Shown here: one piece after another, positions 1-8,500 of the stretch | Layout: each line of letters starts with the position of its first letter | Position numbering within the stretch: the stretch's first letter is position 1 | Assembly: GCF_014892515.1 (NCBI RefSeq) | Contig: NZ_JADBGR010000023.1 | Location: forward strand, 1-45,646 | From: Myceligenerans pegani | GTDB lineage: Bacteria > Actinomycetota > Actinomycetes > Actinomycetales > Cellulomonadaceae | Length of the DNA stretch: 45,646 nucleotides | Direction: 5' to 3' | Position numbers and translations under genes: made by a program | The notes under the pieces: generated by a model | The model's database searches: none | Told to the model about the DNA's origin: nothing | The model's input: only the letters and a program-made list of their open reading frames with translations

Positions 1-755
1 ACGGCGTCGGCCGCGCGGCGCTCGTACTCGGGCGCGCCCGGCTCCCGGTCGGACACGAGGACACCGGCGAGCCGGCGCCGGTCGTCGGCGTGCAGGCGGG
101 CGACGTCGGCCGTCCCGTCGCCGACGGCGGACAGCGCCTCGGCCCAGGCGGCGACCTGGGCACGCATCTCCGTCGGCGGGACGGTGCGCAGCGCGATCGA
201 CCGGGCGCGACGTCGTCTCGCCTCCGCGCGGACCAGCCGGCGGCGGGACGACCGTGATCCGTCGAGGAGGCTCTGCGCCCGGAACAGGTCCTCGGTCGTC
301 AGGAACAGGGCGTGCATCCGCCGCGCCTGGCGCATGCCGGACCAGGACATCCCCGTGGCCAGGTGGCGGTCCCCGATGAGGGCCAGGTGCCACATCAGGG
401 CGGCCAGCAGCGGCACCAGGAACCGGAAGATGGCCGCGCCGAGCGGGTGGCCGATGAAGATCTCGTGCCAGGCGGCGAACGCCCCGGACGCCGACGAGAG
501 CGCCCAGGTCAGGGTGAGCAGCGTGCCGCCCGGCCGGTTGTCCTTGGCCGCCTCGCGCGCCAGGAGCGCCACGGTCACCAGGGAGAGCTCGAAGACGCCG
601 GCGGTGGCGTACGCCGTGGCCGGGTCCATGGCCAGGACGTCGATGCCGAACTGCACCATCGCCAGGTAGGCGGAACCCGTGGAGACCAGTGCGACGGAGA
701 CGGCGGCAGTCAGCACGAGTCCGCGCGAACGGAGCTGCTGCGGATTCGAGGGCAC
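1..755 (-). CDS. Multi-spanning membrane protein, DUF2637/SpdA-like, partial (3' end outside window)
   Basis: Reading from the GTG at 755 leftwards gives about 251 residues before the window edge. About four hydrophobic segments are visible (roughly residues 12-32, 43-62, 70-88 and 96-114), then a basic, Arg-rich cytoplasmic region from about residue 150. The layout and the segment ending SGAFAAWHEI resemble the DUF2637/SpdA-like membrane proteins of actinobacterial plasmids and chromosomes; this is my pattern match, not a proven assignment. The GTG start was chosen because a strong Shine-Dalgarno GGAGGAG lies 6 nt upstream. An in-frame ATG at 824 has no good ribosome site. The gene is divergent from the L,D-transpeptidase gene at 892. 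Function unknown. Confidence 0.6.
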   Translation of the reverse strand, partial: MPSNPQQLRSRGLVLTAAVSVALVSTGSAYLAMVQFGIDVLAMDPATAYATAGVFELSLVTVALLAREAAKDNRPGGTLLTLTWALSSASGAFAAWHEIFIGHPLGAAIFRFLVPLLAALMWHLALIGDRHLATGMSWSGMRQARRMHALFLTTEDLFRAQSLLDGSRSSRRRLVRAEARRRRARSIALRTVPPTEMRAQVAAWAEALSAVGDGTADVARLHADDRRRLAGVLVSDREPGAPEYERRAADA

Positions 756-891
756 TGGATTCTCCTCCGGGGGAACTGGGGTTCGAGTGGCCTGCGGCAG
801 AAAGATATCGGACTTGTGTGACATGCCGTTTTCGCGGGGCGACGGGCGAGGGATCCTCCGGCAGAATGAGTGCGGATGGAGGTGACAGGGG

Positions 892-1836
892 ATGAACGCT
901 TCCGTGGGACCGCATGACGGCGGCCCGCCCCGGCACGGCTCGGTCCCGGGCTCCGCGGGCGCGCTGAGCCGGGGCTGGATGATGGCGCTCATCGGGGGCG
1001 TCGTCGCACTGCTCCTGATCGCCGTGACCGGGACGATCACGATGCTCCGCGACGATCCCACGGCGCGCTGGGCGGCCGAGGCCGCGCCGCCGAGCCCCAC
1101 TCCCACCCTGAGTCCGTCACCGAGGCCGAGCCCCACGCCCGCCGAGTTCGATCTGGCCGCGCTCGAGGTCCCGACCATCGAGTCGGTCCTGCCGCAGATG
1201 CCGCGGTCGAAGGTGGCCACGCTGGACGATCTGCCGGGCAAGGCCGCCGTGCCGAAGGGGGACCGCACCCCGGTCTGGGTCGAGCCCGACGTCTCGACGA
1301 AGCCGCGCCTGGCCCTGGCCGCCACCCAGTATGAGTACGACGCACGCTGGCTCGTGCTGCGGACCAGGGACGACTGGGTCCAGGTGCTCCTGCCCTACGG
1401 CCGTGGCGCGCTCCCGTCCTCCGACCCGGGCGCCGTGAACGGCGTGGCCGGGTGGGTCCAGCGGGAGGCCGTCCGTGTCGAGGAGGAGGACCGCTCGATC
1501 GTCGTCGACCTCTCGGATCGCGCCGTGGTCGTCAACGGGGACGGCGGCCAGGTCACCGTTCCCGCCGGCGTCGGGGCGCCCAGCACGCCGACGCCCCAGG
1601 GCGTGTCGCAGGTCATGACGGTGGCCGTGGCGTCGAACACGGGCCTGAGCCTGTTCCTGTCGGCGCAGTCGGAGACGCTCGACACGTTCGCGGGCGTGAA
1701 CTACGCCGCGACCGCGCTGCACGTCGGCGTGGGGCAGGGGCAGGAGATCAGCAACGGGTGCGTCCGGCTCACGCCGGACGGGTTCGACGCGGTCAAGGAC
1801 TTCCCGGCGGGCGTACCGGTCGTCGTGCGGGCGTGA
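892..1836 (+). CDS. Membrane-anchored L,D-transpeptidase (YkuD domain)
   Basis: The 314-residue protein has a short cytoplasmic N-terminus, one membrane segment (about residues 27-49), a Pro/Ser/Thr linker (63-85) and an extracytoplasmic region. It ends in the YkuD signature: His277 in ALHVGVG and catalytic Cys290 in SNGCVRLT. YkuD enzymes make 3-3 cross-links in peptidoglycan through an acyl-enzyme on this cysteine. The stretch around residues 125-190 looks like a small SH3-type wall-binding region, which is inference. GGAGGTG about 8 nt upstream supports the ATG at 892. It stands alone, divergent from the DUF2637-like gene and upstream of tRNA-Arg. Confidence 0.88.
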   Translation: MNASVGPHDGGPPRHGSVPGSAGALSRGWMMALIGGVVALLLIAVTGTITMLRDDPTARWAAEAAPPSPTPTLSPSPRPSPTPAEFDLAALEVPTIESVLPQMPRSKVATLDDLPGKAAVPKGDRTPVWVEPDVSTKPRLALAATQYEYDARWLVLRTRDDWVQVLLPYGRGALPSSDPGAVNGVAGWVQREAVRVEEEDRSIVVDLSDRAVVVNGDGGQVTVPAGVGAPSTPTPQGVSQVMTVAVASNTGLSLFLSAQSETLDTFAGVNYAATALHVGVGQGQEISNGCVRLTPDGFDAVKDFPAGVPVVVRA

Positions 1837-1844
1837 CCGCGCTT

Positions 1845-1860
1845 CCGGCGGCCACGCCGG
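1845..1860. terminator. Small hairpin after the L,D-transpeptidase gene
   Basis: CCGGCG - GCCA - CGCCGG forms a 6-bp GC stem 9 nt past the stop codon. There is no T-run, so termination is only possible. Confidence 0.3.
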
Positions 1861-1902
1861 AGGGCGGTACCCCACCCTGGCTGCGCCGACTCCTTTTCAC
1901 GC

Positions 1903-1908
1903 TAGGCT
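1903..1908 (+). promoter_or_regulatory. Likely -10 box of the tRNA-Arg gene
   Basis: TAGGCT fits the actinobacterial TANNNT -10 consensus and ends 10 nt before the mature tRNA 5' end. No convincing -35 is visible. Confidence 0.35.
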
Positions 1909-1918
1909 GTGTGCCCGA

Positions 1919-1994
1919 GCGCCTGTAGCTCAGTGGATAGAGCACCGCTCTCCTAAAGCGGGTGTCGTTGGTTCGAATCCAATCAGGCGCACCA
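1919..1994 (+). tRNA. tRNA-Arg (anticodon CCU)
   Basis: The 7-bp acceptor stem GCGCCTG/CAGGCGC, a D arm starting GCTC, an anticodon stem CCGCT/AGCGG around the loop CTCCTAA (anticodon CCT), and a T arm with GTTCGAATC are all present. The 3' CCA is encoded at 1992-1994. A recombinase remnant begins 49 nt downstream, so this tRNA end may once have been a mobile-element target. Confidence 0.95.
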
Positions 1995-2042
1995 AATCAG
2001 GCATTTTCGAACTTTCACCCCCCGCAACGGGGGTGGCAGGGT

Positions 2043-2564
2043 TCAACCGAAGGCCCCCAGCGCTCCGGGGGTCTTCGCGTTGGCGTCGTTGTCCGCGATG
2101 CGGTTCAGAGTCTCTGCCATGGACGGTGCGCCGTGCCCGCCGTTCTCCTGGATTGCTCGTCCGGCGTCGAGGACGTTGTCGTCGAGCAGCGTGGCGAACG
2201 GTTCGGCGTACTCGCCGTGGATGCCGTCCTCGTCGATGTAGAGGTGGGTGAAGAACGCCTGGTTGAACAGGCGGCGGAGACGGGGCTCGGCTGCCGCGTA
2301 GGCGGTGTAGCAGTCGCGAGCGAGGTCCAGTGCGCGTGTGAGGTTCGTCTCAATCACGTCGAGTTCGGTCGTGGCGGCGTTCAGCCTGCCCTCGATGGTC
2401 GTGAGTTGGTCGGTGATGCGCTGCTGCTCGCCGGCGATCAGGTCCATCGGCACTGCACCGGTGTAGATCGCGTCCAGGAGCTTCTTGCGCTGGTTGGTGA
2501 GCTTGGTCTTCTCCGCCGTCAGGTGCCGCTGCTCGTCTTCAGCCTCCTTGCGGGCGCCGGGTCT
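2043..2564 (-). pseudogene. C-terminal remnant of a large serine recombinase
   Basis: About 173 codons on the minus strand match the coiled-coil and C-terminal tail typical of large serine recombinases: a Lys/Glu/Gln-rich helix (EDEQRHLTAEKTKLTNQRKK region), then DAIYTGAVP, and a final part with RRLFNQAFFTHLYIDEDG. The catalytic N-terminal domain, with its Ser nucleophile, and the zinc-ribbon domain are absent. Recognisable similarity stops at about 2564, inside an inverted repeat. The reading frame continues to an ATG at 2678, but those residues (Arg/Pro-rich) do not look like recombinase. It is a dead fragment, presumably left by an excised or decayed element beside tRNA-Arg. It could in principle still be expressed as a short coiled-coil protein. 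Confidence 0.75.
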
Positions 2565-2603
2565 GTCTGAGTAACGGCTCTGTAGCACTATCGGACAGAC
2601 CCG
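2558..2603. repeat. 46-bp imperfect inverted repeat at the recombinase truncation point
   Basis: CGGGTCTGTC (2558-2567) and GACAGACCCG (2594-2603) are perfect 10-bp inverted arms separated by 26 nt. The recombinase similarity breaks exactly here. It could be an attachment-site scar, an insertion-sequence end or a stem-loop. Confidence 0.55.
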
Positions 2604-2786
2604 CCAAGTCGGGTTCCAGCCCCTGTGTGGGTCTGCACATCGAGCCGGTCCTCGCGGCGGCGAAGGGATTTCACCCACAAGACCCGTTATCCCGGTATGG
2701 ACATCGGTGTCTGGTTTACGTAGTTTGGTGAATGGCCGTCACCACCGAGCGTTCCGGACTGTTCGGGGCGCAGAGAGGACGATGGA

Positions 2787-4217
2787 ATGTCGCCAATTCA
2801 TCGACGACGTGGGGCTGCGGTGGCCCTTGCAAGTTTCGTGATGATCGCTGTCGGGCTGGGCTCGTCAGCGGTCGCGGCTGACGGGGGAGCACCGTTGGCC
2901 GGGAAGATCGATCCCGCACCGCTGTCGGACGAAGCGCGTGAGCTCGCTTTCGATGACGGCTCCCTGGCAGGCCTGTTCGCCCACGCGGAGAAGCAGCCCG
3001 AAGGCAGTCTTCCGGGAGTAGAGGGGCAGGCCCCGGTGGCTGTCGCGGACCTCGCGATGTATCTGCGGACCGGGTACCAGGCCATGTTCGGTGACGTCGA
3101 GTGGGACGCTGCCAACGAGCGTGTGACGATCTGGTGGCACGGCACCCCGCCGAAGAAGGTCGCTGAGCGCGTCGCCGACCTAGGCGTTCCCGCCGAGTTC
3201 AAGTCCATGCGCTACTCGCGTCAAAAGCTCGAGGTGGAAGCGAAGCGGCTTCTGGCCGCCGGAGGCGACACGTTCGAGACAATCGCCGTCAAGACCGACG
3301 GCACCGGCCTTGAGGCCACGGTGAGCGACCAGCAGGACAAGGCGCAGGCGACGACGGACACCGACCTCGCCAGCGCGTACCCGCTCGAGATCGACGTGGT
3401 GGACGGCGGAGTGATGACAGCGGCGTCTCCCGACGACCGCAAGTACACGCCGTACGTTCCGTACGCGGGTGGCGCCAACATCATCCACGAGTCGGGTGTC
3501 ACAGGATGCTCGACGGGCTGGCCAGTGATGATCGACGCCCCGCACAGCAGCAGGCCGCGTAACTACGGCATGTTGTTCGCTGACCACTGCATCGATGGGC
3601 AGCCGGACCAGAACGATGACATCTGGGCGACCTACCCGGATCCCCAGGACAACAACAACTCCTACTTCTACGGAGCGACGTCGTCGTACATGTACCGGAG
3701 CCACGACCAGGACGTCGCCATCATGGTGAACATGCCCAACTGGACTGGGATCGAGAACCCCAACATGCTGTACTTCCCGTACGTGTATGTCGGTCCGCAT
3801 GTGAATGCGAGCCGGTACATCGTCACGGCGTCCAGGGTCGCGGTCATCGGGGAGAACTGGTGCCTCGGCGGCGCGTTCAGCGGCACGAACTGCGGCAACC
3901 AGGTTACTTCCACGGCCGTGTACTACAACGGTGAGCACGGGCAGGTCGGTCCGATGGTGCGAACGGTGAACCCCACCCAGTCCGGTGCAGGTCAGGGCGA
4001 CAGTGGGGGGCCGGTCCACACGATCACGATCGACTATCCATACGCCCAGGTGGGAGGCATTATTTCGGCCATCGAGCCGCCGTTCGACTCATGCCGGGCC
4101 AACGACGACGGGCGGCTGTGCAGCCATACGGTGCTGAGCTCGCAGTACTGGTCGATCCAGGACAACGGACTCGCGATCCGCGCGATGACCGCCTCCAACT
4201 ACGACGAGGACATGTAA
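2787..4217 (+). CDS. Secreted trypsin/chymotrypsin-like serine protease
   Basis: The 476-residue product begins with a classic signal peptide (MSPIHRRRG then a hydrophobic stretch ending near SSAVAA, about residue 30). A long pro-region of some 190 residues follows, then an S1-type protease domain. The triad is visible: His267 in FADHC, Asp309 in HDQDVAIM and Ser406 in GQGDSGGPV. The usual TAAHC is replaced by FADHC. Several Cys pairs (for example CLGG/NCGN and CRANDDGRLC) suggest disulfides in an exported enzyme. The ATG at 2787 follows AGAGGA about 8 nt upstream; an ATG at 2782 is out of frame. It is monocistronic and closed by the hairpin at 4233-4268. Substrate unknown. Confidence 0.85.
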   Translation: MSPIHRRRGAAVALASFVMIAVGLGSSAVAADGGAPLAGKIDPAPLSDEARELAFDDGSLAGLFAHAEKQPEGSLPGVEGQAPVAVADLAMYLRTGYQAMFGDVEWDAANERVTIWWHGTPPKKVAERVADLGVPAEFKSMRYSRQKLEVEAKRLLAAGGDTFETIAVKTDGTGLEATVSDQQDKAQATTDTDLASAYPLEIDVVDGGVMTAASPDDRKYTPYVPYAGGANIIHESGVTGCSTGWPVMIDAPHSSRPRNYGMLFADHCIDGQPDQNDDIWATYPDPQDNNNSYFYGATSSYMYRSHDQDVAIMVNMPNWTGIENPNMLYFPYVYVGPHVNASRYIVTASRVAVIGENWCLGGAFSGTNCGNQVTSTAVYYNGEHGQVGPMVRTVNPTQSGAGQGDSGGPVHTITIDYPYAQVGGIISAIEPPFDSCRANDDGRLCSHTVLSSQYWSIQDNGLAIRAMTASNYDEDM

Positions 4218-4232
4218 CCCTCGTCGAACGTG

Positions 4233-4268
4233 GTGATGCCGGTCTGCTCACGGGCAGACCGGCATCAC
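4233..4268. terminator. Bidirectional hairpin terminator
   Basis: GTGATGCCGGTCTGC (4233-4247) and its exact complement (4254-4268) form a 15-bp perfect stem with a 6-nt loop, 15 nt after the protease stop. It overlaps the last codons of the convergent small gene at 4248-4412, so it may serve both. No T-run is present on either side. Confidence 0.7.
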
Positions 4269-4412
4269 GCGTTCCACGCCATCTTCGGTCGAGCGAGAAA
4301 GCTCACAAGACGGGAATCCGGGACCGAGGCTGGTGAGCCAGACAAGCACCGCCAGGAGCAGGACCACGACGCAGATCAAAGTGACGACCCACCATCGCAA
4401 TCGCTTCAGCAT
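4248..4412 (-). CDS. Small single-span membrane protein (54 aa)
   Basis: From the ATG at 4412 the frame gives 54 residues: a basic start (MLKRLRWW), one strongly hydrophobic span (about residues 8-26) and a short Ser/Glu-containing tail with two Cys ending in MPVCP. AGGGGG lies about 7 nt before the ATG. A longer version from 4460 is possible but adds a low-complexity leader. The last codons sit inside the terminator stem shared with the protease gene. No family recognised; it may be a real small membrane protein or a chance frame. Confidence 0.4.
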   Translation of the reverse strand: MLKRLRWWVVTLICVVVLLLAVLVWLTSLGPGFPSCELSRSTEDGVERVMPVCP

Positions 4413-4544
4413 CCCTAGCCCCCTTGTCGATGTTGATGCTTGCGGACGTACCGCCCTCATACGTTGCCTTGGGGAGAATCACAGGTCAAGCCCCTGGTCG
4501 TGTCGGCTGCGTAGGTGCGTGAGTACTCCGCACTCGCTGTGCTT

Positions 4545-4672
4545 CTACGGATCGCCGTCGCTGCTCGGCGGCGGCCGAAGCCCTGTGACCAACTCGCCCG
4601 GGTCGCCCCCGAGCGCATCCGCGACCTTGAGGATGTTGTGCAGCGTCAAGTTCCGCCGGCCCACGGCGCGCG
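4545..4672 (-). pseudogene. C-terminal remnant of an XRE-type HTH regulator
   Basis: About 40 codons ending at the TAG at 4545-4547 include RRNLTLHNILKVADAL followed by GDPGELVTGL. This is the typical last helix pair of an XRE/Cro-CI DNA-binding domain and its short tail. The recognition helices and start codon are missing. The frame upstream runs into the solute-binding protein remnant in another reading frame, so a deletion fused the two genes. It has no promoter of its own and is not expected to function. Confidence 0.6.
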
Positions 4673-5272
4673 TCAGCCGTCGGCGGACTCGGACGCCGAT
4701 CGCGTGAGGTGCCGCACCAGGTCGACGGCGGCCCGGTGGTCGGGCGAGTCCGCGGCGATGCCCCAGCATTCCAGGGACGACGCCGTACCGGTCGGCGCTC
4801 CCGCGGGTGACGCTCCGGCGTCGTACGCCGCATCCGGGTCCTTCGGTGCGCAGACCAGGGCGCCGTCGACGGTGAACGCCTCGACGAGTGCCGGGTGGAG
4901 GTGTCCCGCTCCGGCGAAGTCGTCGCCGTACGGGCGCAGGAATCCTCGTGTCGCGTAGGCCGCGAACTCCTCGGTGCCGAGGGCGAACACGTCGGGCGGG
5001 TTGCCGTTCGCGAACCCGCGGGACAGCTGGCGGGGCATGTCGGCGGCGACAGCCACGCTCGCCTCCCGTCCCGAGTCGGCCGACCACGCCCGCACGGCCG
5101 CGCGCACCGACCTCGTCTCGCCGCCGCTGCCGGCTCCGATGAGCACGCGGAGTCCGTCCTCCGCGTCCCTGCCCGGGCCGTCGAGCCCGGGGCCCCATGC
5201 GGCGGCCGAGAGCACCAGCGCGCTCACCGACGCGGCTACAGAAATGCGAATGCGAAGGATCTTCCGATCCAT
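4673..5272 (-). pseudogene. Solute-binding lipoprotein-type gene (sugar ABC importer), internally deleted
   Basis: The frame starts at ATG 5272, with AAGGGGA about 8 nt upstream, and a hydrophobic signal-like N-terminus. Residues resembling the N-lobe of carbohydrate-binding proteins follow: LRVLIGAGSGG, then GFANGNPPDVFALG and RGFLRPYGDDF. After VCAPKD the sequence jumps to a segment (ECWGIAADS, then AAVDLVRHLT) that belongs near the C-terminus of such proteins. About half of a usual 400-residue protein is therefore missing internally, and the extreme C-terminus is lost as well. No permease genes accompany it. The protein could be made (199 aa) but should not bind sugar. It is joined to an XRE remnant downstream. 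Confidence 0.65.
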
Positions 5273-5497
5273 GATCACGGTCCCCTTTTCTGTGGCGCGG
5301 AACTGTCCGCACCTTCGCCAGTGTCGGTCGGGTGCGGCCTGAGCGCATGTGATGTGCCAGAACCCCCTTTTGGCCATAAATCAGGCGTGGCGCGAGGGTG
5401 AGGGGTGTGCCGGCGCCGGGCCCAGCCGCGTCATGATGCGGTGTCGCGGTCGGTGCGCCGGCCGGTGTGTCGCGCCGGACCGGGGGCGGGCGGCGGT

Positions 5498-5503
5498 TAG
5501 TTT
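5498..5503 (+). promoter_or_regulatory. -10 box placing the helicase-like mRNA start on its GTG (leaderless)
   Basis: TAGTTT lies exactly 6 nt before the GTG at 5510 and no Shine-Dalgarno is present. This is the geometry of a leaderless actinobacterial transcript. Confidence 0.5.
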
Positions 5504-5509
5504 GCTGGG

Positions 5510-8500
5510 GTGAACGCCGCACGACGCCAGACCGCAGCCGCCCGGAAGCCGGGGGCGGACGACGATCTGTCCGGCGAACTCACGGCGGCGCTGTCGGAGG
5601 ACCTCGCGGAGTCGGCCGAAGACCTCGCCGCAGCGGAGATGTCGCACCCCGGGGACGGCGGCGGGAGGCCTACCGGCGCCGAGAGCCTGAGCCCCGAGCT
5701 GGCCGAGGCGGTCGCGGGCTGGCGGGCGGGACTGGTCGAGCTGGCCGGCGGCTCCTCGCTCTCGGACATCGGCCTGCTCGGCGACGCGGTCATCGACCTG
5801 TCGGCGGCGCATCCCTCGGGCGTCGCGCAGCTCTTCGCCGGCCGGCCCACGCGGTTGTCCAACCTGGTGCGCGAGGCCGGCGCCCTGCCCGCGGCACGGC
5901 GTCGGGCACAGGCTGTCGCCGCACGGTCGGCCGAGCACGCCCAGCGTTACGGCGTCGCCCCCACCTACCTCGCGATCGGCGTCGCGACCTGGACGGAGCG
6001 ACCGGCGCCCGGCCGGGCCGGCGACGACATGGAGGCGCTCGCCCGGGTCATGGGGCGCGCCGAGGACGCGGACGATCCAGGAACGACGCCGGACGGGGGC
6101 GAGGAGACGCCGGCCGCCCGCCCCGCCCCACCACCGTCGGACACGTCCTCCGGCACGGTGGGCGACGAACCCCGTGTGGTGCGTGCTCCCGTGCTGCTGC
6201 GGCCTGTGACCCTGACGCCGCGCGGTGACACCGAGGCCGACTACGACATCACGCTCGAGGCCGCCGCGGAGATCAACCCCGTGGTGGCACGGACCCTGCG
6301 CGCGCACGGCGCGCTGCTCGACCCCGCCGCGCTCGCGAAGGCGGCGTTCACCATCGCGGGCTTCGACCCCACCGACGTCATGCGTCGCGTCGCGTCGCTC
6401 GGCGGGGCGGTGCTCGGCGACTTCGAGCTGGACCAGCGCGTCCTGGTCGGCACGTTCGTGCACCCCGGCCAGGTGCTGGTCGACGACCTCGACGAACTCA
6501 CGCCCGGACTCGGACGTCACGAGGTGGTGGCGGCCGCGGCCGGCGTCGACGAGGCGGTCGGCGCCCTCAGCGCCCTCGAACTCCCCGAGGCCCGGGTCGG
6601 CGACGCCAACCCCGCACGGGAACGCGGTGTCGGGGATCTCGACCCGCGGCAACGACACGTCGTCGACGTCCTGGCCACCGGGAACCACCTGTTCGTGGAC
6701 GCCCCCGTGGGCTCCGACGTCGCCGGGACGCTGGCGGCCGTCGTCGCCGAGGCCAACGCCTCGGGCCGGTCCGTGCTGTACGTCCCCGGGCACCGCCGCG
6801 CCGCCGACGCACTCATCGCGCGTCTCGAGGCGCTCGGGCTCGACGGGCTGCTGCTCGACGTCGCGCCGACGCCCTCCTGGCGCAAGATCGTGTCGCACCG
6901 CCTCCTCACCGCCATGACGGCCGAGGCCGACCCCGTCGACACCGACGCCATCGCCCGCGTGCGTGACGCGCTCATCGGCGCCCGGTCCCAGCTCGCCGGA
7001 TACATCGACGCCCTGCACGAACCACGCGGACCGCGACGGATCAGCGCCTACGACGCCCTGCAGGCGCTCGCGCGGCTGACCTCCCAGAAGCCGCCGCCGT
7101 CCACCACCGTGCGGCTGTCGCCCGACACCGTCCACAGCCTCACCGAGGGCAAGCGCGCCGACCTCGCCCGCGACCTCGCCCGCGCCGCCGAACTGGGCGC
7201 GTTCTCCCTGAAGTCCTCGACCTCGCCCTGGTTCGGCGCGCAGATCACCACCGACCGCGCGGCGCGGGACGCCCTCACCCGCGTCCGGCGGCTGCGCGAC
7301 ACGACCCTGCCCCGGCTGCGCGAACAGATCGAGTACGTCGTCCAGGTGACCGGACTGGTGCCCGCGACGAGCCTCGCGCAGTGGGCGGAACAGCTCGCCA
7401 TGCTGGCCGGCATGCGCGGCACGCTCGATGTCTTCCAGCCCATGGTCTTCGAACGGACCGCCGACGACCTCGTCCACGCGACCGCCACCGGCCGCTGGCG
7501 TGCCGAGCACGGCATCGAGATGGGCTGGCTGGAACGGCGCCGTCTGCGCCGGCGCGCACGCGGGATGGTGCGCCCCGGCGTGCGCCTGGCCGACATGCAC
7601 CAGGCCCTCCTGGAGGTGGCCGCGCAGCGCGAGGTCTGGCAGGAGCAGTGCCCCCGCGGCGGCTGGCCGACCCTGCCCGAGGGACTCGCGGGCATCGAGG
7701 AGACCTACGAGGCCGTCCGGATCGACATCGAGGCGCTCGAACCCGCGCTCGCGACGTCGTACGCCGGCGGCGGGCTCGCCGAGCTCGACCTCGACGCGCT
7801 GCTGCAACGGCTCGAGACGCTGGCCGGTGACGCAGACGCCCTCACCAACCTTCCCGAGCGCACCGCGATCCTGCTGCGGGCACGCGCCGCGGGCCTCGAC
7901 GGCCTGGTCGACGACCTCGCCGTGCGGCGCGTCGAGCCGGCGCAGGTGGGCGCGGAGCTGGACCTGGCGTGGTGGTCCTCGGTGTTCGAGGAGATCCTCG
8001 GCTCCGAACCGGTCCTCGCCGAACAGGACGGCGCAGGGCTCGACGCGCTCGCCGGGCGGTTCCGCGAGCTCGACGTGCGGCACGTCGACGCCCTGCCCGG
8101 GCCGGTGCGCGTCGCCGTGCGGGCGCACCTGGGCAGCGCGCTGCGCGAGGAACGCGACGACGCCGAGGCGCTGTACACCGAGCTCGTCGACGGAAAACTG
8201 ACGTCGGTGCGGGACATGGTCGCGAGCCACGGGGCCGTCGCCCGGCGCCTGCGCCCCACGATGATCTCCACACCCACCCTCGTGCCGCACCTGCTGCCGC
8301 CGGAGCGCTGCGCCGATCTCGTCGTGCTCGATGCCGTCCAGCACGTGCCCCTCGAGGTCGTGATCCCGGCGATCGCCCGCAGCCGCCAGGTGATGGTTGT
8401 CGGCGACCCGCGTTCGGCGTCGGGCACGGCGGTCCGGGAGCTGTCCGAGCTGCTGCCCGCGGTCTCGCTCGCGTCGGAGCCGAGCCGCCGGGACCCCGCC

